Assembly: GCA_036265385.1 (NCBI GenBank)
Contig: DATAPD010000002.1
Location: 1-64,000 of the forward strand
Source of the DNA: DATAPD01 sp036265385
GTDB taxonomy: Bacteria; Acidobacteriota; Terriglobia; Terriglobales; Acidobacteriaceae
DNA: 64,000 nucleotides
Direction of reading: 5' to 3'
The first letter of the stretch is position 1; every line of letters begins with the position of its first letter. The position numbers were made by a program, and so were the translations under genes. This document shows, one piece after another, positions 46,013 through 54,133 of this stretch. The notes beneath the pieces were generated by a model, which searched no databases, was not told the origin of the DNA, and was given only the letters and a program-made list of their open reading frames with translations.

Positions 46013-46027
46013 GATTTCTCGTGCTTC

Positions 46028-47482
46028 CTACCAAGCACCTGTCGTCAGGTATTCATGAATCGACTTCGCAGCCCGTCTTCCTGCGCCCATTGCCAGAATT
46101 ACCGTCGCGCTGCCTGTGACGATGTCGCCTCCTGCGAACACGCCCTTGCGTGAGGTCCGTTGGTTCGCCTCATCCGCCTGAATGTATCCACGCTTATTCG
46201 TTTGCAGCCCAGGGGTGGTGCTTTGCACAATTGGATTCGCGCTGGTTCCAATCGCAATGATCGCGACTGAAAGCGGCAGATCAAACTCCGATCCTTGGAT
46301 TGGCATCGGACGCCTGCGCCCTGATGCATCTGGCTCTCCGAGCTCCATACGCTGACAACGTGCTGCTGTTAACCATCCCTTGCCGTCCGAAAGAAACTCG
46401 ATAGGCGCTGTCAACACCTGGAAATCGATTCCTTCTTCCTTCGCATGCTTCGCTTCTTCGGCGCGCGCCGGCATCTCCGCCTCGCTTCGCCGATACAACA
46501 CGTAAGCCTTGCCGGCGCCCAGCCGCAGCGCCGATCGGATCGCATCCAGCGCTGTATTTCCGCCGCCAATAACGGCTACATTCTTGCCGACCAGGTCCAC
46601 CATTGGCTCGTCGTAGCGTGGGAACTCGTACGCGTGCATCAGGTTGATCCGCGTCAGGAACTCATTCGCCGAATAAACCCCGTTCAAGTGCTCGCCGGGA
46701 ATTCCCATGAACTGCGGCAATCCTGCCCCAGTTCCAATAAACACAGCGTCGTAGCCCTCTTCTTCTATCAATTCATCGATCGTGACGGTTCTACCCACAA
46801 CGACATCGGTCTCGAACTCCACTCCCATCGCCCGCATGTAATCGACTTGCTCACGGATAATCTGTTTCGGCAGCCGGAACTCCGGGATTCCGTATACAAG
46901 CACGCCTCCAATTTCATGCAATGCTTCAAACACATGAACATGGTGGCCTCTCTGCACGAGATCGCCCGCTGCCGTGAGTCCCGACGGCCCGCTGCCCACG
47001 ATCGCTACTTTCTTACCAGTTGATGGAGCTTTGCGGACGTCCTTGAGGTCCATGTGCCGCTGCTCGTAGTCGGCGACGAACCGCTCCAGGTACCCAATCC
47101 CGAGCGATTGCACCTTCTTGCCCATCAGGCATCCGCCCTCGCAGTGGTCCTCTTGCGGACACACGCGTCCGGTAATCGCGGGGAGCACGTTATCTTCCCT
47201 GATCTTGGCGGCTGCACCTAAGTAATCGCCAGCCACGATCAGCTGCACAAAGTCCTTCACCTTCACGCCAACAGGGCAATCATTCACGCACGCTGGTTTC
47301 GCGCATTCCAGGCAGCGAGCCGCCTCTTGCCGCGCCAGTTCTGTGGAATAGCCCAGATTGACTTCGGTAAAGTTTGTCGCGCGGATCTGCGCACCCTGCT
47401 CCGGCATGTGTTGCCGCGGCACCTTCATCCGCTCTTTAAGAGGCAGGGGATTCAACGAAGGAGTTTTTACAGGAGGTGTCAT
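46028..47482 (-). CDS. nfnB: NfnB/GltD-type FAD-dependent pyridine nucleotide oxidoreductase
   Basis: A 484-residue flavoprotein of the glutamate-synthase small-subunit (GltD/GltA) family. N-terminal [4Fe-4S] cysteines lie in CLECAKPACVNDCP and CPQEDHCEGGC; FAD and NADPH motifs are VGSGPSGLTAAGDL and VIGGGNTALDAIRSALRLG. It overlaps by 4 bases (ATGA) with an NfnA-like subunit, which marks the pair as NfnAB, the electron-bifurcating NADH-dependent ferredoxin:NADP+ oxidoreductase, and not glutamate synthase. No gltB gene is nearby. Confidence 0.87.
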   Translation of the reverse strand: MTPPVKTPSLNPLPLKERMKVPRQHMPEQGAQIRATNFTEVNLGYSTELARQEAARCLECAKPACVNDCPVGVKVKDFVQLIVAGDYLGAAAKIREDNVLPAITGRVCPQEDHCEGGCLMGKKVQSLGIGYLERFVADYEQRHMDLKDVRKAPSTGKKVAIVGSGPSGLTAAGDLVQRGHHVHVFEALHEIGGVLVYGIPEFRLPKQIIREQVDYMRAMGVEFETDVVVGRTVTIDELIEEEGYDAVFIGTGAGLPQFMGIPGEHLNGVYSANEFLTRINLMHAYEFPRYDEPMVDLVGKNVAVIGGGNTALDAIRSALRLGAGKAYVLYRRSEAEMPARAEEAKHAKEEGIDFQVLTAPIEFLSDGKGWLTAARCQRMELGEPDASGRRRPMPIQGSEFDLPLSVAIIAIGTSANPIVQSTTPGLQTNKRGYIQADEANQRTSRKGVFAGGDIVTGSATVILAMGAGRRAAKSIHEYLTTGAW

Positions 47483-48369
47483 TGCTTACCTCCTATCGCG
47501 CAAGCGTGTTCTTGTTCCTCTCGCAGGCGCTCGAGTTGTTTCTCGCGCTCGTGTTGGAATCCTTCCATCGACTTGCGCTCTGCCTCTCGATACATCGCAT
47601 TCCGCTGAATCAGCACGCTGAAGTCTACGCGGTGCGCATCGAACTCCGGGCCATCGACGCATGCAAACTCACTCTTTCCGTCGATGAGTACCCGACATCC
47701 TCCACACATACCTGTTCCATCGATCATGATTGGGTTCAGGCTCACGATCGTCCGAATGCGTTCCTTTCGGGTGACATCCGCAACTGCCTTCATCATGGGG
47801 ATTGGTCCGACTGCCACCACCAGGTCAATCCTCGTTCCGTTATCAATCAACTGACGTAGCTTGTCGGTCACGAAACCCTTGTCGGCATATGACCCGTCGT
47901 CGGTCGTGATCATCAGCGTGTCGCTGACTTCGCCCATCTCGCGCTCGAGGATGACCAACTCCTTGTTGCGAGCGCCCACAATCGAGATCACTCGGTTCCC
48001 GGCCTTCTTTAGGGCTGCCGCCGTCGGATACGCCATGGCGGTGCCGACCCCGCCACCCATCACAACTACTGTGCCGAAGCTTTCGATCTCTGACGGTTTC
48101 CCGAGCGGGCCAACAATGTCCAGAATGCTGTCCCCAGTTTCGAGCAGGTTCAACAAGTTCGTGGTTTTGCCCGCCGACTGCACCACCAGGTTGACAGTTC
48201 CCCTTTGCGGGTCTGAACGCTCAATCGTGAGAGGGATCCGCTCTCCGTTTTCACAGAGTCGAAGAATGATGAATTGTCCTGGTTTTTGCTTGCGCGCGAT
48301 GCGAGGTGCCTCTATCACGAACCGCTTAATTCCAGGGGCAATAAACTCAGCGTGGGCGATTTTGAACAC
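47479..48369 (-). CDS. nfnA: NfnA-type ferredoxin:NADP reductase subunit
   Basis: A 296-residue FAD/[2Fe-2S] protein of the dihydroorotate-dehydrogenase electron-transfer-subunit type. The FAD motif is RIPLTIERSD, the NAD site is VVMGGGVGTAMAYPTA, and the cluster cysteines are in GTGMCGGCRVLIDG and FACVDGPEF. The GTG at 48369 (VFKIAHAEF) is preferred since AGGA lies 5 bases upstream and NfnA proteins begin this way; an ATG at 48390 is also open. With NfnB it should couple NADH and reduced ferredoxin to NADP+ reduction. Confidence 0.87.
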   Translation of the reverse strand: MFKIAHAEFIAPGIKRFVIEAPRIARKQKPGQFIILRLCENGERIPLTIERSDPQRGTVNLVVQSAGKTTNLLNLLETGDSILDIVGPLGKPSEIESFGTVVVMGGGVGTAMAYPTAAALKKAGNRVISIVGARNKELVILEREMGEVSDTLMITTDDGSYADKGFVTDKLRQLIDNGTRIDLVVAVGPIPMMKAVADVTRKERIRTIVSLNPIMIDGTGMCGGCRVLIDGKSEFACVDGPEFDAHRVDFSVLIQRNAMYREAERKSMEGFQHEREKQLERLREEQEHACAIGGKQ

Positions 48370-48423
48370 GTTTTTCCTATGTGAACTCACCCTCGATTGT
48401 GACGAAAACAGGGCTCAAGCGGC

Positions 48424-48439
48424 TGTGACGCGGGTCACG
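48424..48439. promoter_or_regulatory. candidate Crp-type operator before nfnA
   Basis: TGTGACGCGGGTCACG contains GTGA-N6-TCAC. Its centre is about 62 bases before the nfnA GTG, so a site at -41 would give a leader of about 20 bases, the most promoter-like placement of the five copies. Confidence 0.62.
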
Positions 48440-48475
48440 CGCAAAAGCGAGCGGAATCACCCTGATTGCACCCGC

Positions 48476-51466
48476 CTAGATGGGGCATAACGCTTCTGGC
48501 TTGAAGATCAACCCCTCACCGCTGCGCCCGTTCATTACCACGGTAAGCGGTACGTCCAGGTGAAGATGTCGTACACACCCGTCTTCCTCCGCAGCTTCCA
48601 GGCTGGCCAACCAACCCCAATCCACCGACCCTTCGCCGGCGTCCGGATTCACAGTGAAATATCCAACTTGGAATGCAGTCAGGTTTTGGAAGAAATGGCT
48701 TCCTTGGGAGGGGGTAACCCGCAGGTCGCGGAAGCCTGCTTCTACGATGACGCGCGCGCCCGAAATCTCGTCCCACTCAACCGGAATTCCCAGCCACGGT
48801 TCTGTCGAGCCCCATCGTCCCACCCCAATGAGCAGGTATGGTTCACTGCCTGAACTAAGCTTCGCGTTGAAGTGCGCAACGCTTCTTGCCACTTCCTTGC
48901 TTCGCGCTCGTTCGAACCGATGAAAGTCAACGACTACGATGTCTTGCAGATTTGTGATGCGCCCATTACCCAATACTTTTGAACTTTGACAAACCAGTGC
49001 GCTGGGATCAACCGCCTCGATACGCAATTCCTCTCCCTCGCGTGAGAGGACGAGCGGACGGATCTGGAGAAATCCGAACTCTGCTGCGTCAGTCGATCCG
49101 GTCGATTTCACTGCGAATTCAATTTCTACGGGCCTGCCGAAAGCTTCTTCGCCAATGTGGGTTAGCTCGTCCAGCAAACGCGCGAGTGGAAAGACTTCAT
49201 GCTTTAGCACGCCTGCAAAGCTGACCAACCTCACTCCAGGCCGGCTCAATCCGTCATAGACAGCGTGATTGTCCGCGGAATAGGTCGACCCGACTGCGTG
49301 CAGCGTTCCATCAGCCTCGGCGTTTTCCAATCCGAAACGCACTTCGCGTAACGCGGCAAGAGGATCCCCATCGAATTGCCGAAGTTGCCCAAGCTCCAAT
49401 GCAAAGAAGTCTGACTGCGAATTGGCGAGGATGTCGTCGACAGAAGAAAACTGCAGCAGATGGCGTGGATAACGCGGGCAGAACGTCAGGCACTTACCAC
49501 CATCGACCACTGTACGCCCCATTCCCAATGCGACCGCAGCCATGCCATCTCCGAACGTCATCGGCGGCACTGGATAAAAGTTGTACGAACGAGCCACTCC
49601 GGAAAAGTCTGGATAAAACCTCTCACCGTGCGGCCTGCCCACAACCTGCTGGACGATAACCGCCATCTTCTCTTCTTCCAGACGATATGGGGTCGCCCTG
49701 ACATACGCCTTTGCATGCTGGCTGAATGTCGAAGCGTAGACACGCTTGATCGCGTCGACGAGTGCGTCAAGGCGCGTCGGAAGGTCGCCCTGATTTGCCA
49801 GCATGAATGTTTCATACACGCCCGTGAACGGCTGATAACGCGAATCCTCTAACAAACTCGACGAACGTACCGCGAGTGGATAACGCACCTCGGACAGAAA
49901 TTCTTTCAGGTCCCCTCGCACTTCCGCCGATAGGGAGGCTTTGAGAAATCGTCCGACTATTTCGTCTTCGTCAGTGCATTGCAGGGCGAAGTCTGCCAGT
50001 TCGTTCTCCCGCAGGAATTCATCGAAGATGTCCGTTGCGAGGACCACAGCTGGGGGTACCGTGACCCGCACCCCAGGGAACATCTGTTGCACCCGATGTT
50101 TGCGCAGAAGATGTCGCATGAACGCCAGCCCACGTGCCTTACCGCCCAGCGACCCACCGCCGATACGCAGGAAAAAATTGTCTGTCGATTCGAGTGCGCC
50201 AGGCTTGAAGTCGCCGATAAGGATCTCGCCCTGCTCGCTCCGATACTCCGCAATCGAGTCCACCAGGTTTCGCCGCAGGTGCTCGATGCTGGGGAAATCG
50301 GAAACCTTCCGTGGCCGAAGCTTCTGCGCAACTCCAAACTCCGTGCGCGCTGTCAGCCAGTGAGAGAAATGATTTCGTTCCGCGTGAAACGCAATGCTTT
50401 CTGCTGGAACTTCCTGCAGCAATACTTCCAGCGAACTCAGGTCGCTAGCACGACCCACTTCTGAAAAATCTGGCAGCCGAAATACGAAATCTCCGAAGCC
50501 GAACTCGTCCTCAAGGATCCGGCGCAGATCTGCAAGCAGCGTTGGGGACCGCTTGCGAAGGAACGACAGCCCCGCGGCATGCGCGCGTTCCCGAAATTCT
50601 TCGTGGCTCGATTGCAATACGATCGGCACATCCGGGACAGCTTTTCGAATCAGCGCAGCGAGATCGAATCCCGCGCCTGCCGTCGCCTCTCCACAGCGCG
50701 GGAAATTCACATCCGAAACGACGCCTAGAAGATTCTCCTGATACTTCATCACGAGGTTCGCCGCCGATTCGTAATCCTTCGCCAGTAGGATTTTCGGCCG
50801 CGCTCGCATTCGAAGCAGCCGATGCGCCATGTTGATGCCTTCACGGATCGCTCGCCGCGATTGTGTAATCAACTCCGTATAGATCACCGGCAAAAAAGAG
50901 GAGTAATAGCGGATGTTGTCTTCCACCACCAAGATAACCGGAACGCCCAGCACCGCCGTATCGTGTTCGACATTCAAGCGGTCTTCAACGTACTTCACGA
51001 TCGCGATCAGCATGCGCACGTTGCCTTGCCAGAGGAACACCGGTTCGATTTCACTGACGCGGTTCTGTGCCACGAAATTTTTCAGCTCGCGATAGTCATA
51101 CGCCAGCACCACAACTGGTACATGCACTCCGGCCTTTCGAAGTTCCTTTACCAGGCTTGACGCATTCATATCGCCGACTTCGAGATTCGTCACAATCAGG
51201 TTGAATCTCGGGCTTGAACGAACGAGCTTCAAAGCCTCCGCGCCGCTCGAGACCTGCGTAATTCCTGGAATTTCCTGAAGGTTCAACTCAAGCGATTCGC
51301 CGATCAGCAACTCGTTCAAGCAGCCGTCCTCCCGCAATATGAACGAGTCGTACATGCTTGAGACGAGGAGAATGTCGTGCACCCGGAACGGCATCAGGTT
51401 CTCGAAGCCTTCGAAGAGCCGCTGGGCATCGATAGTGGTCTCGACTGTTTGAGCCATCGCCTTCAT
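48476..51466 (-). CDS. double-receiver protein with PEP/pyruvate-binding (PPDK N-terminal) domain
   Basis: A 996-residue protein. Residues about 29-165 are receiver-like but have Asn94 (LIVTNLEVGDM) where the phosphoacceptor Asp belongs. Residues about 175-320 form a second receiver with Glu182/Asp183, Asp252 (VVSDVNFP) and Lys304. From about 430 to 800 lies an ATP-grasp domain of the PEP-synthase/PPDK N-terminal type (GGSLGGKARGLAFM, LAVRSSSLLEDS, TGVYETFM). The phosphohistidine swivel domain and PEP barrel were not found, so it cannot be a complete PEP synthase. The C-terminal part (PYLLIGVGRWGSTEPWLG) is a conserved but uncharacterised segment. The ATG at 51466 or 51457 is possible. It lies between nfnA and gdhA. 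Confidence 0.82.
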   Translation of the reverse strand: MKAMAQTVETTIDAQRLFEGFENLMPFRVHDILLVSSMYDSFILREDGCLNELLIGESLELNLQEIPGITQVSSGAEALKLVRSSPRFNLIVTNLEVGDMNASSLVKELRKAGVHVPVVVLAYDYRELKNFVAQNRVSEIEPVFLWQGNVRMLIAIVKYVEDRLNVEHDTAVLGVPVILVVEDNIRYYSSFLPVIYTELITQSRRAIREGINMAHRLLRMRARPKILLAKDYESAANLVMKYQENLLGVVSDVNFPRCGEATAGAGFDLAALIRKAVPDVPIVLQSSHEEFRERAHAAGLSFLRKRSPTLLADLRRILEDEFGFGDFVFRLPDFSEVGRASDLSSLEVLLQEVPAESIAFHAERNHFSHWLTARTEFGVAQKLRPRKVSDFPSIEHLRRNLVDSIAEYRSEQGEILIGDFKPGALESTDNFFLRIGGGSLGGKARGLAFMRHLLRKHRVQQMFPGVRVTVPPAVVLATDIFDEFLRENELADFALQCTDEDEIVGRFLKASLSAEVRGDLKEFLSEVRYPLAVRSSSLLEDSRYQPFTGVYETFMLANQGDLPTRLDALVDAIKRVYASTFSQHAKAYVRATPYRLEEEKMAVIVQQVVGRPHGERFYPDFSGVARSYNFYPVPPMTFGDGMAAVALGMGRTVVDGGKCLTFCPRYPRHLLQFSSVDDILANSQSDFFALELGQLRQFDGDPLAALREVRFGLENAEADGTLHAVGSTYSADNHAVYDGLSRPGVRLVSFAGVLKHEVFPLARLLDELTHIGEEAFGRPVEIEFAVKSTGSTDAAEFGFLQIRPLVLSREGEELRIEAVDPSALVCQSSKVLGNGRITNLQDIVVVDFHRFERARSKEVARSVAHFNAKLSSGSEPYLLIGVGRWGSTEPWLGIPVEWDEISGARVIVEAGFRDLRVTPSQGSHFFQNLTAFQVGYFTVNPDAGEGSVDWGWLASLEAAEEDGCVRHLHLDVPLTVVMNGRSGEGLIFKPEALCPI

Positions 51467-51520
51467 CGTATCTCGCAGACCTTCTCTGTACCTTTCTAAC
51501 TCTTAAATCTCGCCTGAGTG

Positions 51521-51552
51521 CAAAAACAGGCGGGGAGATGAGTCCCCGCCTG
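51521..51552 (-). terminator. rho-independent terminator of gdhA
   Basis: A perfect 9-bp GC-rich stem CAGGCGGGG/CCCCGCCTG with an 8-base loop. On the minus strand it is followed by TTTTTG. It is 22 bases past the gdhA stop. Confidence 0.9.
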
Positions 51553-51573
51553 CACCTGACTTTCAGCTCAGTA

Positions 51574-52974
51574 CTAAACCAGTCCCTGATCCAGCATCGA
51601 ATTGGCAACTTTCAGGAAGCCACCGATATTGGCTCCATTGACCAGGTTGCCAGGAGTGCCGTACTTCTCGGCCGTCTCGAAGCAATTCTTATGGATCGCG
51701 ATCATGATCTTGTGCAGGCGATCATCCACTTCCTCGCGAGTCCAGCTCAAACGCGCGCTGTTCTGCGCCATCTCGAGTCCGGAAGTTGCCACTCCACCAG
51801 CATTCGCTGCCTTCGCCGGGCCATACAGCAGACCCGCTTCGAGGAACAGCTTCGTGGCTTCGAGTGTGCTCGGCATGTTCGCGCCTTCCGCAACCACCCT
51901 GACGCCATTCTTGATCAGGTTGGCTGCGTCTTTCGCGTTGATTTCGTTCTGTGTTGCACTCGGGAACGCGCAGTCCGCCTTGATGTTCCAGAGCGGATTG
52001 TGGTCCGAACGAATATCCGTTGGCATGAAGATGGCCTTCTTGAATTTGTCCGCGTACTCACGAATGCGTCCACGGCGGACATTCTTCAACTCCATCACAT
52101 ACGCCAGCTTCTCGCGATCGATGCCATCTGGATCGCAAATCACGCCGTTCGAATCCGACAAGGTGATCGGCTTTGCGCCCAGATCGAGCAGTTTCTCGAC
52201 CGTGTATTGCGAGACGTTCCCGCTGCCGGACACCAGGCAGAGCTTGCCTTCGAGTGTTTCTTTCTTTGTCTTCAGCATTTCAGCCGCGAAGTATACGCAG
52301 CCGTAGCCAGTCGCTTCGGGACGAATCAACGAACCGCCCCAGTTCAGGCCCTTGCCGGTCAGAACGCCGGTAAACTCGTTCCGCAGCCGCTTGTATTGGC
52401 CGAACAGGAAGCCGATTTCGCGGCCACCCACGCCAATGTCGCCGGCCGGGACGTCGGTGTCAGGTCCGATGTGACGCTGCAATTCGGTCATAAAGCTCTG
52501 GCAGAACCGCATCACTTCGTTGTCGCTCTTTCCCTTTGGATCAAAATCCGATCCGCCCTTGCCGCCGCCCATTGGGAGAGTCGTAAGCGAATTCTTGAAT
52601 ACTTGCTCAAATGCCAAGAACTTCAGAATTCCCAGAGTCACTGAGGGATGGAACCGCAGTCCGCCCTTGTATGGGCCGATGGCGCTGTTCATTTCGATAC
52701 GGAATCCACGGTTTACTTGGATCTTCCCCTGATCGTCAAACCAGGGCACACGGAACATGATCACGCGCTCGGGCTCGACCACCCGCTCGAGAATGCGCGC
52801 GTCGCGATACTCGGGGTGCCGCTGCAGAACCAGTCTCAGCGACTCGAAAACTTCCTGTACTGCTTGGTGAAACTCAGGCTCGGCCGGATTCTTGGCCTTC
52901 ACTTGCGTCATCACCTGTTCAATGTAGTCACCCGAAACTCGCGTCTCGGACGGCGTTAGCGTGCCTGCGCTCAT
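51574..52974 (-). CDS. gdhA: NADP-type glutamate dehydrogenase
   Basis: A 466-residue hexameric-type glutamate dehydrogenase, converting 2-oxoglutarate and ammonia to glutamate with NADPH. Catalytic and substrate motifs are PYKGGLRFHPSV, LPMGGGKGGSDFDPKG and the GDIGVGGREIGFLFGQYKRL block typical of the GdhA (family I) branch; the dinucleotide site is VSGSGNVSQYTVEKL. GAGGAGG precedes the ATG by 9 bases. A strong terminator follows, so it is monocistronic. Its cofactor could come from the adjacent Nfn complex, an inference only. Confidence 0.95.
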   Translation of the reverse strand: MSAGTLTPSETRVSGDYIEQVMTQVKAKNPAEPEFHQAVQEVFESLRLVLQRHPEYRDARILERVVEPERVIMFRVPWFDDQGKIQVNRGFRIEMNSAIGPYKGGLRFHPSVTLGILKFLAFEQVFKNSLTTLPMGGGKGGSDFDPKGKSDNEVMRFCQSFMTELQRHIGPDTDVPAGDIGVGGREIGFLFGQYKRLRNEFTGVLTGKGLNWGGSLIRPEATGYGCVYFAAEMLKTKKETLEGKLCLVSGSGNVSQYTVEKLLDLGAKPITLSDSNGVICDPDGIDREKLAYVMELKNVRRGRIREYADKFKKAIFMPTDIRSDHNPLWNIKADCAFPSATQNEINAKDAANLIKNGVRVVAEGANMPSTLEATKLFLEAGLLYGPAKAANAGGVATSGLEMAQNSARLSWTREEVDDRLHKIMIAIHKNCFETAEKYGTPGNLVNGANIGGFLKVANSMLDQGLV

Positions 52975-53074
52975 ATCTTGTAGCCTCCTCGTATTTCTTC
53001 TATTAGGGCGTTCGTTTCACTTCTACGAATTGCAACCTCAATTGGCGCGGCATTGGCCGGCCAAAACTTGTGGA

Positions 53075-53308
53075 TCATTCTTTCGGGCTCCGACGCCAGA
53101 TCGGCATCTGCGGGTTCCAGGTGTGGACTTCCTTTTGGAAGTCACTGGAAGCGCCGACCGTGGCACTGGCCTCCTCGGCAAGGTGTCCGCTGTATCGCGT
53201 CAAATTTTCACTCAGATTGGGATCGGCGAGCCGGTCCAGCATCTCTGCCCGGGGTAGGTGGCCATGCCCCTCGCACAATGGGCACTTCACTACAGCGTGA
53301 TGGGCCAT
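53075..53308 (-). CDS. small zinc-ribbon-like protein of unknown function
   Basis: A 77-residue protein with a CPLCEGHGHL block, a CxxC pair like a DnaJ zinc-binding half-site, followed by LPRAEMLDRLADPNLSENL. The ATG at 53308 gives a sensible N-terminus; the frame continues to 53353. No strong ribosome site is seen. It is divergent from the small membrane protein at 53576, with an operator-like palindrome between. It is a plausible gene because the CxxC block and the amphipathic segment look protein-like, but it overlaps other open frames in a GC-rich region. Confidence 0.55.
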   Translation of the reverse strand: MAHHAVVKCPLCEGHGHLPRAEMLDRLADPNLSENLTRYSGHLAEEASATVGASSDFQKEVHTWNPQMPIWRRSPKE

Positions 53309-53423
53309 AGCTCTGTCTTTCTGGCCGGGGTTTCGTCCCGAGCCGGGTCGCATACGACACGACCAATGGCCTGATTACACGTGCAGACTGCTGCTTGTGG
53401 CAGTGAGCATTGCCACTGGGCTC

Positions 53424-53439
53424 AGTGAGATCGCTCACA
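53424..53439. promoter_or_regulatory. candidate Crp-type operator between two small divergent genes
   Basis: AGTGAGATCGCTCACA contains GTGA-N6-TCAC, extended to 5-base arms GTGAG/CTCAC. It lies about 116 bases from the zinc-ribbon-like gene start (53308, minus) and 137 bases from the small membrane gene start (53576, plus). Confidence 0.5.
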
Positions 53440-53575
53440 ATGGGGTGTGGCGGGCTGAAAAGCTCGCCCGTAACGAGCAAACGTTACTGCGCAGAGGGCA
53501 TTTAGGCAAGACCATGCTTGGCAACGGTTGACAACCAGTCCAACATCCAATAGAACCTGTAGCAGGATTATCAGC

Positions 53576-53860
53576 ATGTCGCGCTGGCGCTGGGCATTAC
53601 TCCTTTTCGAGCTTTTTTTGTTTGCCCTGATCCTCTACCTTCCACAGGTGGATCTGCCGGCGACTGCCTTCCAGGGTGGTACTGCTCCGGTTGTTGCAAA
53701 GGCACGACTTACCTCAATGCCGTTGCTAATTGCGGTCCTGTTGCCGCTAGGATTGATCCTTTCCGTTCGACCTTGGGAGCTGTTTGTTGAACGGCGGAAA
53801 TCCTTTGCCAGTGCATCACCTCATTCGCGTCTCGCTCTTTTGTGCACGCTAATTTGCTAA
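53576..53860 (+). CDS. small membrane protein of unknown function
   Basis: A 94-residue protein with two hydrophobic helices (residues about 4-24 and 48-64) and a basic loop. AGGA precedes the ATG at 53576 by 9 bases, and the longer frame from 53528 adds only non-hydrophobic sequence. No family was recognised. An operator-like palindrome lies upstream, which may place it in the same regulon as the hydrogenase genes. Confidence 0.5.
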   Translation: MSRWRWALLLFELFLFALILYLPQVDLPATAFQGGTAPVVAKARLTSMPLLIAVLLPLGLILSVRPWELFVERRKSFASASPHSRLALLCTLIC

Positions 53861-53945
53861 CGCGGTAGCCGACTCGTTTGGATTGTTCTGTAGAGTTTGG
53901 CTCCGCGAGGGGCGTGCCTCAAGAAAACTGGGGTCCGCGGGGCCC

Positions 53946-54007
53946 GGAGCAGCCAACCAGTGGAAGCGCGGCCTGTGATGTTCTGCGCCCTTGGATGTGG
54001 CTGCTCC
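53946..54007. ncRNA. long stem-loop with perfect 10-bp arms, candidate structured RNA
   Basis: GGAGCAGCCA and TGGCTGCTCC are exact complements 42 bases apart. Inside, CCA/TGG and GCGC/GCGC can also pair, giving one interrupted rod. It lies just upstream of the tRNA-like gene. No T-run follows. It may be a small RNA, a processing structure or a remnant of a repeat. Confidence 0.35.
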
Positions 54008-54020
54008 GTTTCTAAACTAA

Positions 54021-54041
54021 GTTTACACGGGGTACGTAAAC
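54021..54041. repeat. hairpin GTTTAC-N9-GTAAAC before the tRNA-like gene
   Basis: A perfect 6-bp inverted repeat 9 bases before the first base of the tRNA-like sequence. It may be a promoter-region operator or a processing hairpin. Confidence 0.3.
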
Positions 54042-54050
54042 GCATCCCTC

Positions 54051-54125
54051 GCGGGAGTAGCATATCGGTAATGCGCCGGGATACCCTCTCGGAGATGACG
54101 GTTCAATTCCGCTCCTCCCGCTCCA
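54051..54125 (+). tRNA. tRNA-Gly-like gene, anticodon read as ACC, atypical
   Basis: A 75-base cloverleaf. The acceptor GCGGGAG (54051-54057) pairs fully with CTCCCGC (54115-54121), followed by T and an encoded CCA. The D arm is GCAT/ATGC with GG in the loop; the anticodon arm is CCGGG/CTCGG with loop ATACCCT (anticodon 54083-54085 ACC); the T loop is TTCAATT. The acceptor matches bacterial tRNA-Gly. Oddities are anticodon ACC, which bacteria do not normally use for glycine, a C at position 37, a 4-base variable loop and a bulged C at 54112 in the T stem. It is either a divergent tRNA or a decaying copy. Confidence 0.6.
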
Positions 54126-54133
54126 ACCTACCC

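Noticed and set aside
46028..47482. Glutamate synthase small subunit as the role of the NfnB-like protein
   Set aside because: No large glutamate synthase subunit is nearby and the gene overlaps an NfnA-type subunit, which fits NfnAB better.
51538..52644. 368-residue plus-strand frame opposite gdhA
   Set aside because: Antisense to a clear glutamate dehydrogenase with its own ribosome site and terminator.
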